Both the position numbers and the translations under genes were made by a program. This document shows, one piece after another, positions 12,291 through 21,050 of a stretch of DNA of 64,000 nucleotides (its first letter is position 1; each line of letters begins with the position of its first letter). The DNA comes from Nipponacmea schrenckii (Eukaryota > Mollusca > Gastropoda > Lottiidae): contig JAUJPP010000003.1 of the NCBI GenBank assembly GCA_030562195.1, positions 14,725,398 through 14,789,397 of the forward strand, given 5' to 3'. Under the pieces are notes generated by a model. It did no database searches, had not been told where the DNA came from, and was given only the letters and a program-made list of their open reading frames with translations.

Positions 12291-13640
12291 TTGTGTTGTT
12301 TAATAAATAGTGCAGATGCGAATCAAAAGAAAACATTAGAAACAGTCATGTTGAATCCTATATAAATAATCCACAACTAAGTTTTATTATAAATCAATTC
12401 TTTCCTGTGTGGTTATTGACATATAATTTTTTTTTCTCTTCTTATTCTTTTGACTTTTGATCATGTGTTCGCCAATGAAATAAAACACCTTGCTATAAAA
12501 TTACTTCACATTAAATAACAGGTTTAATGCAAATGGCTAATTGGATTCTGCGTCTGGTTATGTTTTGTTAACCATAGGATTTAATACTCATCCCTTTTTG
12601 AAATTTCGTCGTAAATTGGTTTGTGATATTCGGCTAATATGTATTAAAACATATTGAATATTAATTAAACACAATCCTTCACCATGAGGCGTATTATTGA
12701 GCTTACATGGTACTTAAGTCAATATCTCCAGGTAAGCATAACCCAATGAACGTCAAGTGCGTTTGGGATGTGGCTATTGTAGTTGATTTAGCTTTCGCAC
12801 AGGCTAAATTTTGCAATAATGATCAAGGTACTAGTAATTAAAATCTAATTAAAATTGAAGTTTATTATTAGTATTATTATTATTATCATTATTAAACTTA
12901 AATATAAGTACAAAAAGTGTCAACCGAGTTTATGTGATTCGAAAGAAATAGCTAATTCGAATTATTGTATGATTACCTGTATCATATTGGACTATCTTCA
13001 TCAAAACATTTTTTATGCAAATACTGTATAATATGTCGTCAGTGTTGTTTTTCGGAATCCTTTTTTTCGCTGTCTTTTGGGGTTATTGCTTGCTTATTGT
13101 TTGTCCAGATTAAGAATTTTATGTCTGGCAGGGCATTTGCTTTCAGATTTTGTTAGATGATGACAATTTAACATGTGGAAGAATATTTCTCAAACTAGTC
13201 GTTTTGCGCCCAGTGGCAGTCAAGCGGATGTTGGTAAATTGTAATCTACTTTCATTTTGACTATCCTAAGATTTTCATGGTCATCATTTCATTGAAGTTT
13301 TGTTCAGAAACTTAGTTTTGACCAGCTTCATGTCACATAGTTAATAATGAGTTTTTTTGAGGAAGTTATAAAGGTTGAATTATTTTATACAATATTGAAC
13401 CAGATAGAAAATGATTTAGGGTCGTCGGTCTCTATTACACTCTTGATACAAGTTAGCTCCCATTACATATATTCTAATTTCGTGCCAAAAGTGTTTTCTA
13501 ATAGCATTCCAATTAAGTTGTCCTGGAAATTCTTGCGAGAACTTTGTCGATATTAAAGTCAATATGTGTGCATATAAAACTTGGCATCGTCTCGTCTTTT
13601 CCCTTTCAAACATCAACTGATTGATTGTAACTCGAATTGG
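12291..13640. other. Intergenic, nothing recognised
   Basis: AT-rich DNA with a short ATT-type microsatellite near 12868-12893. No gene-like frame is seen. Confidence 0.45.
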
Positions 13641-13644
13641 TGAA

Positions 13645-14640
13645 AACGATTCACCTTTCCAATTAAAAAGTCTTTCTTGGAATGTCCATGGCCTCAGAGG
13701 CAAACTATCAAATACTGAATTCTAAATTATCTGACTCTGTTTGACGTAATATGCCTGTTAGAAACTTTGTGTAGTGACGACATTTACCTGAAAAATGCAT
13801 TTCCAAACTACACTGTATATTGGTGTGAGAGTAAATGTACGTAATAGGGGTGGTATATGTGTCCTGTTTAAAAATCAACATGCATATGGAAAAAAAATTA
13901 GATTATGAATTCTGTGAAAAAAATTTCTTGGAATTTGATTATATTTTTTTCGGCTGGAACGAAGACGTTGTGTTAGGTATTATTTATGTTGCTCCTGAAA
14001 CCTCATCTATACATGCGGAAGTGGATGGGTTTGATCAATTGGAAGATTTTATGACTGTGCGAAGCGATTCTCCAAAGGCTAATGTTATCTTGGTTGGTGA
14101 TTTCAACTACCGAACAGGTAACGGGTCCCTGCATGATTTTGTGTATGATGATACATTCTTGGACTTGACGATGCCGACTATAAGTTGATTCCTTAAATCA
14201 AACCAGGAAATCAAAAGACAGTGAGGTAAATAAATACGAGACACTGTTATAAAAACATTCATATTGTCAAGGGAAGACATATCGGGGACTATGATGGCGA
14301 TTTTACATGTATTAAGCATAACGGTGCCAGTGTTGTAAATTATCTTATTGTCTCTTCAGATTTTTTTTTACACAATGTACAAACTTTTGTATCGGTATCC
14401 GTACCGATTCAGATCACATGCATTTGACTTTTGATATTATTTTCCCCAAACCAGCCAATGACACACAAGAGACTGGTTCATAATATGATCATATAAAATG
14501 GAATGAAAATGTTTCTGAAAGGTTTATTTATTTAGATATGGTTTAAATGAGTTCAGCACTTATGTTTCAAACCAGCTACAAGTGAATGTAAATGATGCAG
14601 TTGGTTCATGAAGTAAAGAGTGAGCTAAAAATAACATGCA
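13645..14640 (+). pseudogene. LINE endonuclease domain, frameshifted and truncated
   Basis: This is the apurinic-like endonuclease of a non-LTR retrotransposon ORF2, which nicks target DNA. SLSWNVHGLRGKL starts the domain and FDVICLLET holds the catalytic Glu. GIIYVAPE and VILVGDFNYRTG carry the Asp-x-Asn motif, and SVVNYLIVSSDF is the conserved C-terminal block. Weak linker sequence (KWNENVSERF) follows to about 14640, then all similarity stops where the Penelope-like element begins. Frameshifts occur near 13730, 13850 and 14185. No RT follows, so the copy was cut or interrupted at its 3' side. Confidence 0.78.
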
Positions 14641-14649
14641 GCAGTAACT

Positions 14650-14943
14650 ACATATAGCTATTTCTCCACTATTTCTCGACACTTGATAAAGAATAATATT
14701 TCGAAAACCGGTTCGTGTCATTTATTTAAGTTTTTGTTTTGCTTTTCTACATTATTGTTAGTGTTATTTAATTAATATATATTTTTGCATTTTTCACTTA
14801 TATTTTCATCTTTCTTTATTTCCAACACCCAATCCGTCTTCTTTTGCATGCCTGATTCCTACATTTTACGCTAACATATTAAAATTTCACAATTATTTAA
14901 ATACAACTGAACATTCCCCTTCTAACCTAGACTTATTTTCATT
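14650..14943 (+). other. PLE 5' leader
   Basis: AT-rich leader. Near 14685-14728 the arms GACAC and GTGTC enclose TTGATAAAG and a self-complementary AACCGGTT, so an imperfect fold is possible. It lacks the CTGATGA core of a hammerhead ribozyme. No reading frame was seen. Confidence 0.4.
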
Positions 14944-16617
14944 ATGCTCCACAACTTTGACAACCACTGGCAAGAAGCCAGACATCGCAACACTTATCGC
15001 CATCCAAACCAACATCACGAACCCTATAACGGCCCAGTATTCCATCGACCTCTACCATCTACCAATCGCCGACCACCAACCAATCAAGCCATTTATATCC
15101 CACCACACCAACGACCTACCCACAACACTGCCTATTCATCCAGAGATAACCATCGACCTACCCACAACACAGCCTACCCATCCAAAAATAACCACCGGCC
15201 TCACCAATATCAGAAACGCACACCAACCCACAGACGCCAACCAGTTCCCACTCATAAGGAGGAAGAACCCTTTGTTAAGATATTCTTCCAGGTTTTGCAG
15301 TGTCTTCACCATTTGGCAATCCTTACCCTCCAACAGCAAGGTCAACCCGCGTTCACCTTCAAGCGCAAAGTCTCAGAATTGGATTGTTTTATTCGTCCAG
15401 CTATGAAAACGTCAGCTGTTGACGCCAATATTAGATCCCTCAACCGGACATGGCTCTCTAAGGTAACGCAGACCCTGATCGACCATTACCAAGCAACCCT
15501 GCAGGAGAAACTCACCTTCATCAGAACCAAGTCTTTATCACAACCAGCCATCGACCGCATTATTTCCCATGCCCTCTCATGGGCCCGTCGATCCTATGGG
15601 AAACGTCTAACTCAACCTGTGATTGCCAAATTCTACCAAACGATCAACGAAACCAAGACCAGAGTAACCATATCCTTACCAACTGAAATGGAGATTGATC
15701 CACTAACACCCGCACCAACAAGAGTCAACACCATGTCGAACCAGACACCTAAACGAGCCCGCAGTTCACCATCCCCTAGTCCAGCAGAATTTGGTAAACG
15801 TTCTCGTAGAGAAGGTACCCCCCTTCTCTTTTCCCTTTCAGATTCCTCGCCTACACCATCTGAATCTTCACCACGTGACCCAAGTTCGGTCGACCTTTCT
15901 TCCTTCTGTAAGTTTTTGGATCAACAAACCACCCCGAATTCTCCAACCAGGTCAAGTGTGCCCAGACCATCTCCACCACGAACCAGATCTCAGTCCGTAC
16001 CCAATGCCACATTTGTAACAACTACCAATCCAGTACCTATCACCCCGTCGACAACCATTATATCCGCTACCAAACCCTTTTATCACCAAACCAAGGACAA
16101 GTCATCATGGAATCTACCTGCTCTACAGAAATCTACTTTAATTATTGGGTCCTCAAACCTCAACCGAATTACCAAAACAGCTCCAGACACCGAAATACAC
16201 TCGTATCCTGGTGCCCAAATCCACCACATCCAGTCCATCCTTGAATCTTACGAACATGATCATAAACCGGCTACGATCATTCTGCATGTAGGCCTCAACA
16301 ATCGTGACCAGTTAGCCAAAACCTCATTTTACCAAGCCCAGAAATTAATTTTCACAGCCAACCAAACCTTTCCTAGCTCCAAGATCATCTTTTCTTGTAT
16401 ACCTATCTCTAATAAAATCTCTAAGAAAGCCCAGCAGAATCTTAAGACATTCAACGATATGATGATGAACTCCGACACTGAGAACGCAACAATCCTGTCA
16501 CCCTACGAAGAAGAATTCGAACCAGTTGATAATCTTCATTGGTCTCCGGAAACAGCCAACAATATATACTTGTTTTGGATACACCAGCTTCAAGCACCGG
16601 GTAAGTCTTTAAACTAA
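14944..16617 (+). CDS. PLE ORF1: His/Pro-rich N-terminus plus SGNH hydrolase domain
   Basis: 557 residues. Residues 1-105 are rich in His, Pro, Thr and Asn and contain a 14-residue tandem repeat (RPTHNTAY..., 57-84). Residues 106-245 look helical and basic. Residues 250-390 are a Ser/Pro-rich linker with NLS-like KRAR and KRSRRE. Residues 395-548 resemble an SGNH/GDSL-type esterase: LIIGSSN (Ser404 in the GDS position), LHVGLNN (450-453, the GxND block) and DNLH (Asp529, His532). SGNH domains are known in ORF1 of CR1 LINEs; a role in RNA or membrane handling is not established. ORF1 ends on a slippery site leading into the RT frame. The start is the first ATG; an overlapping second frame is ignored. 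Confidence 0.85.
   Translation: MLHNFDNHWQEARHRNTYRHPNQHHEPYNGPVFHRPLPSTNRRPPTNQAIYIPPHQRPTHNTAYSSRDNHRPTHNTAYPSKNNHRPHQYQKRTPTHRRQPVPTHKEEEPFVKIFFQVLQCLHHLAILTLQQQGQPAFTFKRKVSELDCFIRPAMKTSAVDANIRSLNRTWLSKVTQTLIDHYQATLQEKLTFIRTKSLSQPAIDRIISHALSWARRSYGKRLTQPVIAKFYQTINETKTRVTISLPTEMEIDPLTPAPTRVNTMSNQTPKRARSSPSPSPAEFGKRSRREGTPLLFSLSDSSPTPSESSPRDPSSVDLSSFCKFLDQQTTPNSPTRSSVPRPSPPRTRSQSVPNATFVTTTNPVPITPSTTIISATKPFYHQTKDKSSWNLPALQKSTLIIGSSNLNRITKTAPDTEIHSYPGAQIHHIQSILESYEHDHKPATIILHVGLNNRDQLAKTSFYQAQKLIFTANQTFPSSKIIFSCIPISNKISKKAQQNLKTFNDMMMNSDTENATILSPYEEEFEPVDNLHWSPETANNIYLFWIHQLQAPGKSLN
16608..16614 (+). promoter_or_regulatory. Programmed -1 frameshift site, T TTA AAC
   Basis: In the ORF1 frame the codons are TCT TTA AAC TAA, so the heptamer T_TTA_AAC is in the register needed for -1 slippage and lies directly before the stop. 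After slipping, reading continues CTA ATT ACT GGG in the RT frame, open to 18377. Six bases downstream, CTGGGG (16621-16626) can pair with CCCCTCCAG (16692-16700) with one bulge, and GGCC at 16643 with GGCC at 16653. These are possible stimulatory structures, not proven ones. A consensus splice donor GTAAGT at 16601 is an alternative way to leave ORF1. Confidence 0.65.
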
Positions 16618-18377
16618 TTACTGGGGATAAAAATATTGAGAGGCCGCCGCTAGGCCAAACCGTCGTTAACTTAAGCCGAAAAATTCTCACACCCCTCCAG
16701 CATTCAATCTTAGACCGTGGACTTAAATTTATTCCGACTCCTAAATTACCTAACCTTGATTATCTTCAACCGTCTATTCAACGATTTCAACGGAATCTCA
16801 GTTGCACATACTTTTTTCGAAACCACCCTCCACGCGGTGCTAGAACAATGTTTATTCCTAAATCCACGTGGAAACCACCTAAAACCGCTATCCATCCAGA
16901 AATATTAAACGTATTTACAAGTATGAATAACCAAATATCAAATCTTTCCATAACACACGAGAAGCCTAATCTAACGCGAGTAGAACGTGAAGCATTAAAT
17001 GTACTTAAAAAAGACGATAGCATTGTAATTAAAAAGAGTGACAAAGGTTCATGTTGCGTTATATTAAATAGGGAAGATTATATTGCAGAAGCAGAGCATC
17101 AATTGAATAACCCTAAACACTATGCAATTTTACCGGAGCCGATTTTTAAAGAAACTGCTAATATGATAAACAATATTCTTGCCGACTTAGTTAAAACAAG
17201 TCATTTAAAACAGAAACAATATGACTATCTTTCTGCCAAACCTGATTGCCGCGAGAGACACTTATACACTTTGCCGAAAATTCATAAGAATCCTACCAAG
17301 GATTGGTTCATGCCTAATAGAATCCCTAAAGGCCGCCCGATTATCTCTGACTGTGGTAGTGAGTCTTATGCAGTGTCAGAATACATCGATCATTTCTTAC
17401 TACCACTAGCATGTCAACATCGAGCCTACCTTAAGGACACAACTGACTTTGTCAATAAAATAAAAAACCTCAAAGTTCCTTCAAATGCTATTCTAATTTC
17501 AATAGACGTAACTTCTATGTACACCAATATCGACAACACTACTGGCCTAATGGCAGTTCGCAAAGCTTTTGATAGAAACCCAGATCCAGACAGACCCGAC
17601 GATGCAATTCTACAGCTTTTAGAGATTTGTCTTAGTCGCAATGATTTCACATTTAATGGTAAAACATATCTACAAACCTCAGGTACAGCTATGGGCAAAC
17701 GATTCGCCCCTTCATACGCAAACCTTTTCATGGCAGAGTGGGAACGTGAGGTATTACCCCTTTGTCCATTTGACCCACTTTTCTATGGACGCTTCTTAGA
17801 TGACATTTTCATGGTTTGGACTTACTCCATAGAACAATTTTGGCAATTTTTTGAAATCCTCAACAACCACCACCCGTCCATCAAACTAACAACCAGTGTC
17901 AGTCACAAAAGCATAGATTTTCTCGATACTACTGTTTTTAAAGGTGATTCCATAGCGGAGACTAATAAATTAGATATTAAAGTATATTTCAAAGAAACCG
18001 ACACTCATCAACTTTTGCATAAGAGCTCATTTCATCCAAAACATACATTTTCTGGAATTATTAAGTCACAAGTTTTACGATTTCACCGAATTTGCACAAG
18101 GCCTTCTGATTTCAACCAAGCCTGTACGATTGTTTTCTCAAAACTGAAAGAGCGTGGATACTCGAAACGATTTTTACGAAACATAAAAAATTCCACATTA
18201 GCACAGTTAGCAGCTAAAAATAGACTTTATGCCGAAGGGCCTCCAGGTTTAAGGAGTGCCCCATGTATGTCAACCAGATGCAAAACATGTCCCTTTATAT
18301 CAGAAACGCATTATTTTCAAAGTAACTCTACGAATAAAAGATACCCGATCCAAGAACATGTGAAAACTCGAATGTAA
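16614..18377 (+). CDS. PLE ORF2: Penelope-type reverse transcriptase
   Basis: This reverse transcriptase copies the element RNA into DNA. It is read as a -1 extension of ORF1 from 16614, about 587 residues. The first in-frame ATG (16848) lies after conserved sequence (NLSRKILTPLQHSILDRGLK, FIPTPK), so an ATG start would lose part of the N-terminal domain. The DKG block is KKSDKGSCCVILN (~17030) and the N-terminal core is LPKIHKNP and GRPIIS. Motif A is SIDVTSMYTNID, motif B is SGTAMGKRFAPSYANLF, and motif C is FLDDIF with catalytic Asp-Asp at 17799-17804. Motif D/E is IDFLDTTV. A CMSTRCKTC cysteine linker follows. The frame stops at 18375, one base out of register with the endonuclease. Confidence 0.92.
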   Translation, partial: LITGDKNIERPPLGQTVVNLSRKILTPLQHSILDRGLKFIPTPKLPNLDYLQPSIQRFQRNLSCTYFFRNHPPRGARTMFIPKSTWKPPKTAIHPEILNVFTSMNNQISNLSITHEKPNLTRVEREALNVLKKDDSIVIKKSDKGSCCVILNREDYIAEAEHQLNNPKHYAILPEPIFKETANMINNILADLVKTSHLKQKQYDYLSAKPDCRERHLYTLPKIHKNPTKDWFMPNRIPKGRPIISDCGSESYAVSEYIDHFLLPLACQHRAYLKDTTDFVNKIKNLKVPSNAILISIDVTSMYTNIDNTTGLMAVRKAFDRNPDPDRPDDAILQLLEICLSRNDFTFNGKTYLQTSGTAMGKRFAPSYANLFMAEWEREVLPLCPFDPLFYGRFLDDIFMVWTYSIEQFWQFFEILNNHHPSIKLTTSVSHKSIDFLDTTVFKGDSIAETNKLDIKVYFKETDTHQLLHKSSFHPKHTFSGIIKSQVLRFHRICTRPSDFNQACTIVFSKLKERGYSKRFLRNIKNSTLAQLAAKNRLYAEGPPGLRSAPCMSTRCKTCPFISETHYFQSNSTNKRYPIQEHVKTRM

Positions 18378-18868
18378 TATACTTAATTTCATGTAAAAAA
18401 TGTCCCAAACAATATATCGGGGAAACAAAGAACAAATTACGCACTCGTTGTAATGCTCACAGATCAGATATTAAATTAAAAAAAGACAAGCCTGTTTCTA
18501 ACCATTTCAATCTTGACGACCATTCACTTGACGATCTCACCCTAACCCCAATTGAGCGCATAGAAATCGACTTGCCCGAAGATGAAACTACCAAATTCCG
18601 TCAATCTAGAGAAGCCCATTGGATTGAGACATTGAATACAGCAAGACCCATAGGACTTAATATTCACCACAGTGTAGGCATAGCACCCTTTGTAGTTCCA
18701 TTTAATACAACCAGTAATAAAGCAAGTAAGATAGTTCAAACCCATTATAAGAGTCTTCAAGAGAAATTTCCTCATGTCTATAAACAGAAAATGATAGTGG
18801 CATATTCAAAAAATCAGAACTTAAATGACAACCTTGTTCATAGCAAACTAAAAATAATCTGTACTTAA
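18371..18868 (+). pseudogene. PLE GIY-YIG endonuclease domain, out of frame with the RT
   Basis: The domain makes the nick that primes reverse transcription in EN-containing PLEs. NVIYLISCKKC is the GIY strand and KQYIGETKNKLRTRC the YIG strand with the conserved Arg. Then come HRSDIK, VSNHFNLDDHSLDD, and REAHWIETLNTARPIGLN with the catalytic Glu and the terminal Asn. About 60 further residues follow to the TAA. It is in the -1 frame relative to the RT and no canonical slippery heptamer precedes the RT stop, so a one-base loss near 18370 is the simplest reading. The same shift is present in the second copy at 24110. An ATG at 18572 is internal, not a start. Confidence 0.85.
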
Positions 18869-18881
18869 CAGGTACTATACT

Positions 18882-18907
18882 ACTCGCCCATCGGGCGAGT
18901 TTTTTTA
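18882..18907 (+). terminator. Perfect hairpin with T-run at the PLE 3' end
   Basis: ACTCGCCC and GGGCGAGT form an 8-bp GC-rich stem with a 3-base loop, followed by seven T. It stands 14 bases after the endonuclease stop, in otherwise AT-rich DNA. It looks like a bacterial intrinsic terminator but is in a eukaryotic element. A 3' recognition structure for the RT, or an end-processing signal, is more likely. The second copy has it unchanged at 24621-24646. Confidence 0.55.
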
Positions 18908-19433
18908 TTTTTTCTAATTTCAGATCAGAAGAGAAGAAAATCATCCAACAGATTCAGATCCCAATTTCTCAATAAGATATTTGTTCCACCCTAGGCCTGT
19001 ACATTTGGGAGATTCAATCCCTCCCTTCCCCGAAATCTAAACCTCGGCGGATGGAAATCGATAATAATACTAGCCTAGTAAGCCTAAAATGTACACTGTA
19101 CATCCGGTTGCAAAAAATTAGGACGTAAAAGTCCATTTCACCGAAATAATCTGATTGGTGTTGAGTAGACATTAAGCCGCATTAAGTTTCAGTACATGTA
19201 CATTGATTCATTTACATAATCAGTAACCTTATTCATTTTTGATTGATCAATATTTCCCTATTATTTAACATTGAGACGCATTTGAAAGGGTCTGTATGAT
19301 CTCATTAAATCATCCCAATTCTTGTTTACAACGATTCTCGCAAGTTTCCTCAATTCTGTGTTCAGCTCAAAATCATATTATCCTAGTTCTTGGTCAATGG
19401 CCATGATAGTATCATTGTACAGGAAAGGTAACA

Positions 19434-20220
19434 ATTATTATAATAATAATAATAATAACAATTTATTACGTTTAAAGGTCCATGACCCAAAGAACATAAG
19501 TACAATAATGGTATAAGCTAATATTGATGGTAATAATAACAATTATTGACATATAGAGATAAGAGTAAAGAATGAATGTTAATGTGCTATACATAATTTT
19601 GTAATATAGATACTAGTATAAATTATTAATTACATAGGTCTATATTATGTACAATTGAGAGTAAACAAGAATCTTCTGATAAAATCAGAGATGAAAAAAT
19701 AGATATATACATAAATAAAGAGTATAAACATAAAAATAAGCTGGGAAAGACTGTCTCATCTTCAGTGCATGGAAGATAAACTTTGCTAAGGCACTGACTT
19801 TGAGACTGTCATTTGAAATTATTTTTAGAAAATTGCCAGTATATTATGAGATATATATTGACTAATGTAGGTATTACGAATTTCGCTGTAAAATGTACAT
19901 TCGAGGATAACATGGAACTCGTTTTCAATTTTTCCCATATTACAGAGCTCACATAGTCTTTCTCTTTCGGGTAAGCCTAGCCATCTATCTTTAACGTTCT
20001 GTAAACTCTGGACCGAGCATCTAAATTTACATAGGGCTTGATAAAATTTATCATAACATAATAGATACTTTTCAGGTTCTAAGGCAGTTTTATAAACATA
20101 ATAATCATTTAAGAGAGAGTTACTAGCTACATTATATCGCCATTCTTGTATGCAACAGTCATCTTTTCTCTGTTTAATTAGATTCAAGAAAAATTCCTTA
20201 TTGCCCACTGATTGAGCTAT
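19434..20220 (-). pseudogene. LINE 3' end: C-terminal domain and microsatellite tail
   Basis: A minus-strand frame (20217 to 19825) encodes KEFFLNLIKQRKDDCCIQEW, then FYQALCKFRCSVQSLQN and RLCELCNMGKIENEFHVILE. This is the zinc-binding tail after the RT of a non-LTR element. About 390 bases of 3' UTR follow and end in an ATT microsatellite, as LINE 3' ends often do. A stop lies just upstream (20220s) and no RT core is found, so it is a 5'-truncated insertion. Its frame is intact over 127 residues, younger than the scraps at 4.2 and 12.1 kb. Confidence 0.78.
19435..19459. repeat. (TAA/ATT)n microsatellite, LINE tail
   Basis: About eight TAA-type units at the 3' end of the LINE fragment, read as (TTA)n on the LINE strand. 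The same tract lies at 25174-25198 in the second copy. Confidence 0.85.
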
Positions 20221-20579
20221 CTAGGCGTATCCAAAGCTATATCTGAATAGTAATGTTTTAACATTTGTGGCCCAGTTATAGTAACTAAAAAGGTAAATCT
20301 CTTTTAGATATTATTGGTAAATTCTATTTATCAGTTCATCAAATTGTAGTTAAAAAGACTGGTCAGAATGTTTTGATAAATACGAGGAGACTCGGGCTGG
20401 TTATAGATCACAATCTAAATCAAATCACTTTGGTAACTCATCCGAGAATGCTGTACATTTTTCTTGGCTTCTCTTTTATGTTTTACGTTGAAAACGTTGG
20501 TAATGTTAATCATTTCTTGCGATTTGTGAAATTAAGACATTAATATTCAGAAGTGAATGTTCTTATGATCGTACATTTG

Positions 20580-21050
20580 GCATATTTTCGGCGTTTTTAT
20601 ACGCCCAAATTTTGTCGTCGTTCCGTCCGTCAACATTTGTTGTAGACACAATAGAAGGTACAATTTTATATGGATTTTAATCAAACTTGGTGTAAGTATT
20701 AGAATTGATAAGACGGCGGGCAAGTTCGAATATGACGATTTTCTCGAAACACTGTTCTTGAGTTATTGCCCTTGACTTAGTAAAAATATTTTTTAAAGTT
20801 ATTGTGAGTGCAATAAAAGCTACAATTTTCAATGGGTTTTGAAAAAACATGGTGAGGGCATTGGAATTTAGAAGATGTTGGTCAAGTTTGAATTTAACGA
20901 TTTATCAGAGAACGTTTTTTGCCCTTAATAAATCGTGTCAAATTTTAATTTTGATGCAATGGAAGCTACAATTTTGAAAGGATTTTGATGAAACTTGTTT
21001 TGAGCTTTTGAATTGACAAGACAGCAGTCAAGTTAAAATTGACAACTTAG
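20580..21050 (+). repeat. Dispersed element with three imperfect ~100-150 bp units
   Basis: Three units share AGCTACAATTTT, an ATGGGTTTTGA-like block and a GACA/GATAAGAC...CAAGTT block, at about 20650-20800, 20801-20945 and 20950-21045. In front lies GGCGTTTTTATACGCC, an inverted repeat, and GTCGTTCCGTCCGTC. Such arrays are common in non-autonomous repeats of marine invertebrates. No protein was seen. The same block is at 26319-26790. Confidence 0.55.

Larger units (their letters stand above)
14650..18920 (+). mobile_element. Penelope-like retroelement with SGNH ORF1 and GIY-YIG endonuclease
   Basis: The layout is leader, ORF1 (14944-16617), RT ORF (open from 16605 to 18377), GIY-YIG domain (18371-18868), then a perfect hairpin with a T-run. 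The RT has the Penelope-type DKG block before motif A and a cysteine-rich linker (CMSTRCKTC) before the endonuclease, as in EN-containing PLEs. ORF1 is C-rich, unlike its AT-rich surroundings, and both long frames are open, so the insertion looks fairly young. The 5' limit is inferred from where LINE similarity ends and the 3' limit from the T-run. No pseudo-LTR repeat was found within the window. Confidence 0.85.

Noticed and set aside
14685..14728. Hammerhead-ribozyme-like fold in the PLE leader
   Set aside because: PLEs can carry hammerheads, and GACAC...GTGTC with an internal CGAAA looked suggestive. The CTGATGA core is TTGATAA here and no proper stem II forms.
14957..15406. 149-codon frame overlapping PLE ORF1 in another frame
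   Set aside because: The region is C-rich with few T-initial stop codons, so long chance frames are expected. The sequence is low-complexity (Thr/Pro/Ile) and no domain is seen.
18355..18380. Second programmed frameshift between RT and endonuclease
   Set aside because: The 0-frame codons before the stop are GTG AAA ACT CGA ATG TAA, which contain no X_XXY_YYZ heptamer in register.
18882..18907. Bacterial intrinsic terminator or bacterial DNA insertion
   Set aside because: The hairpin plus T-run lies at the 3' end of a eukaryotic retroelement with no bacterial genes around.
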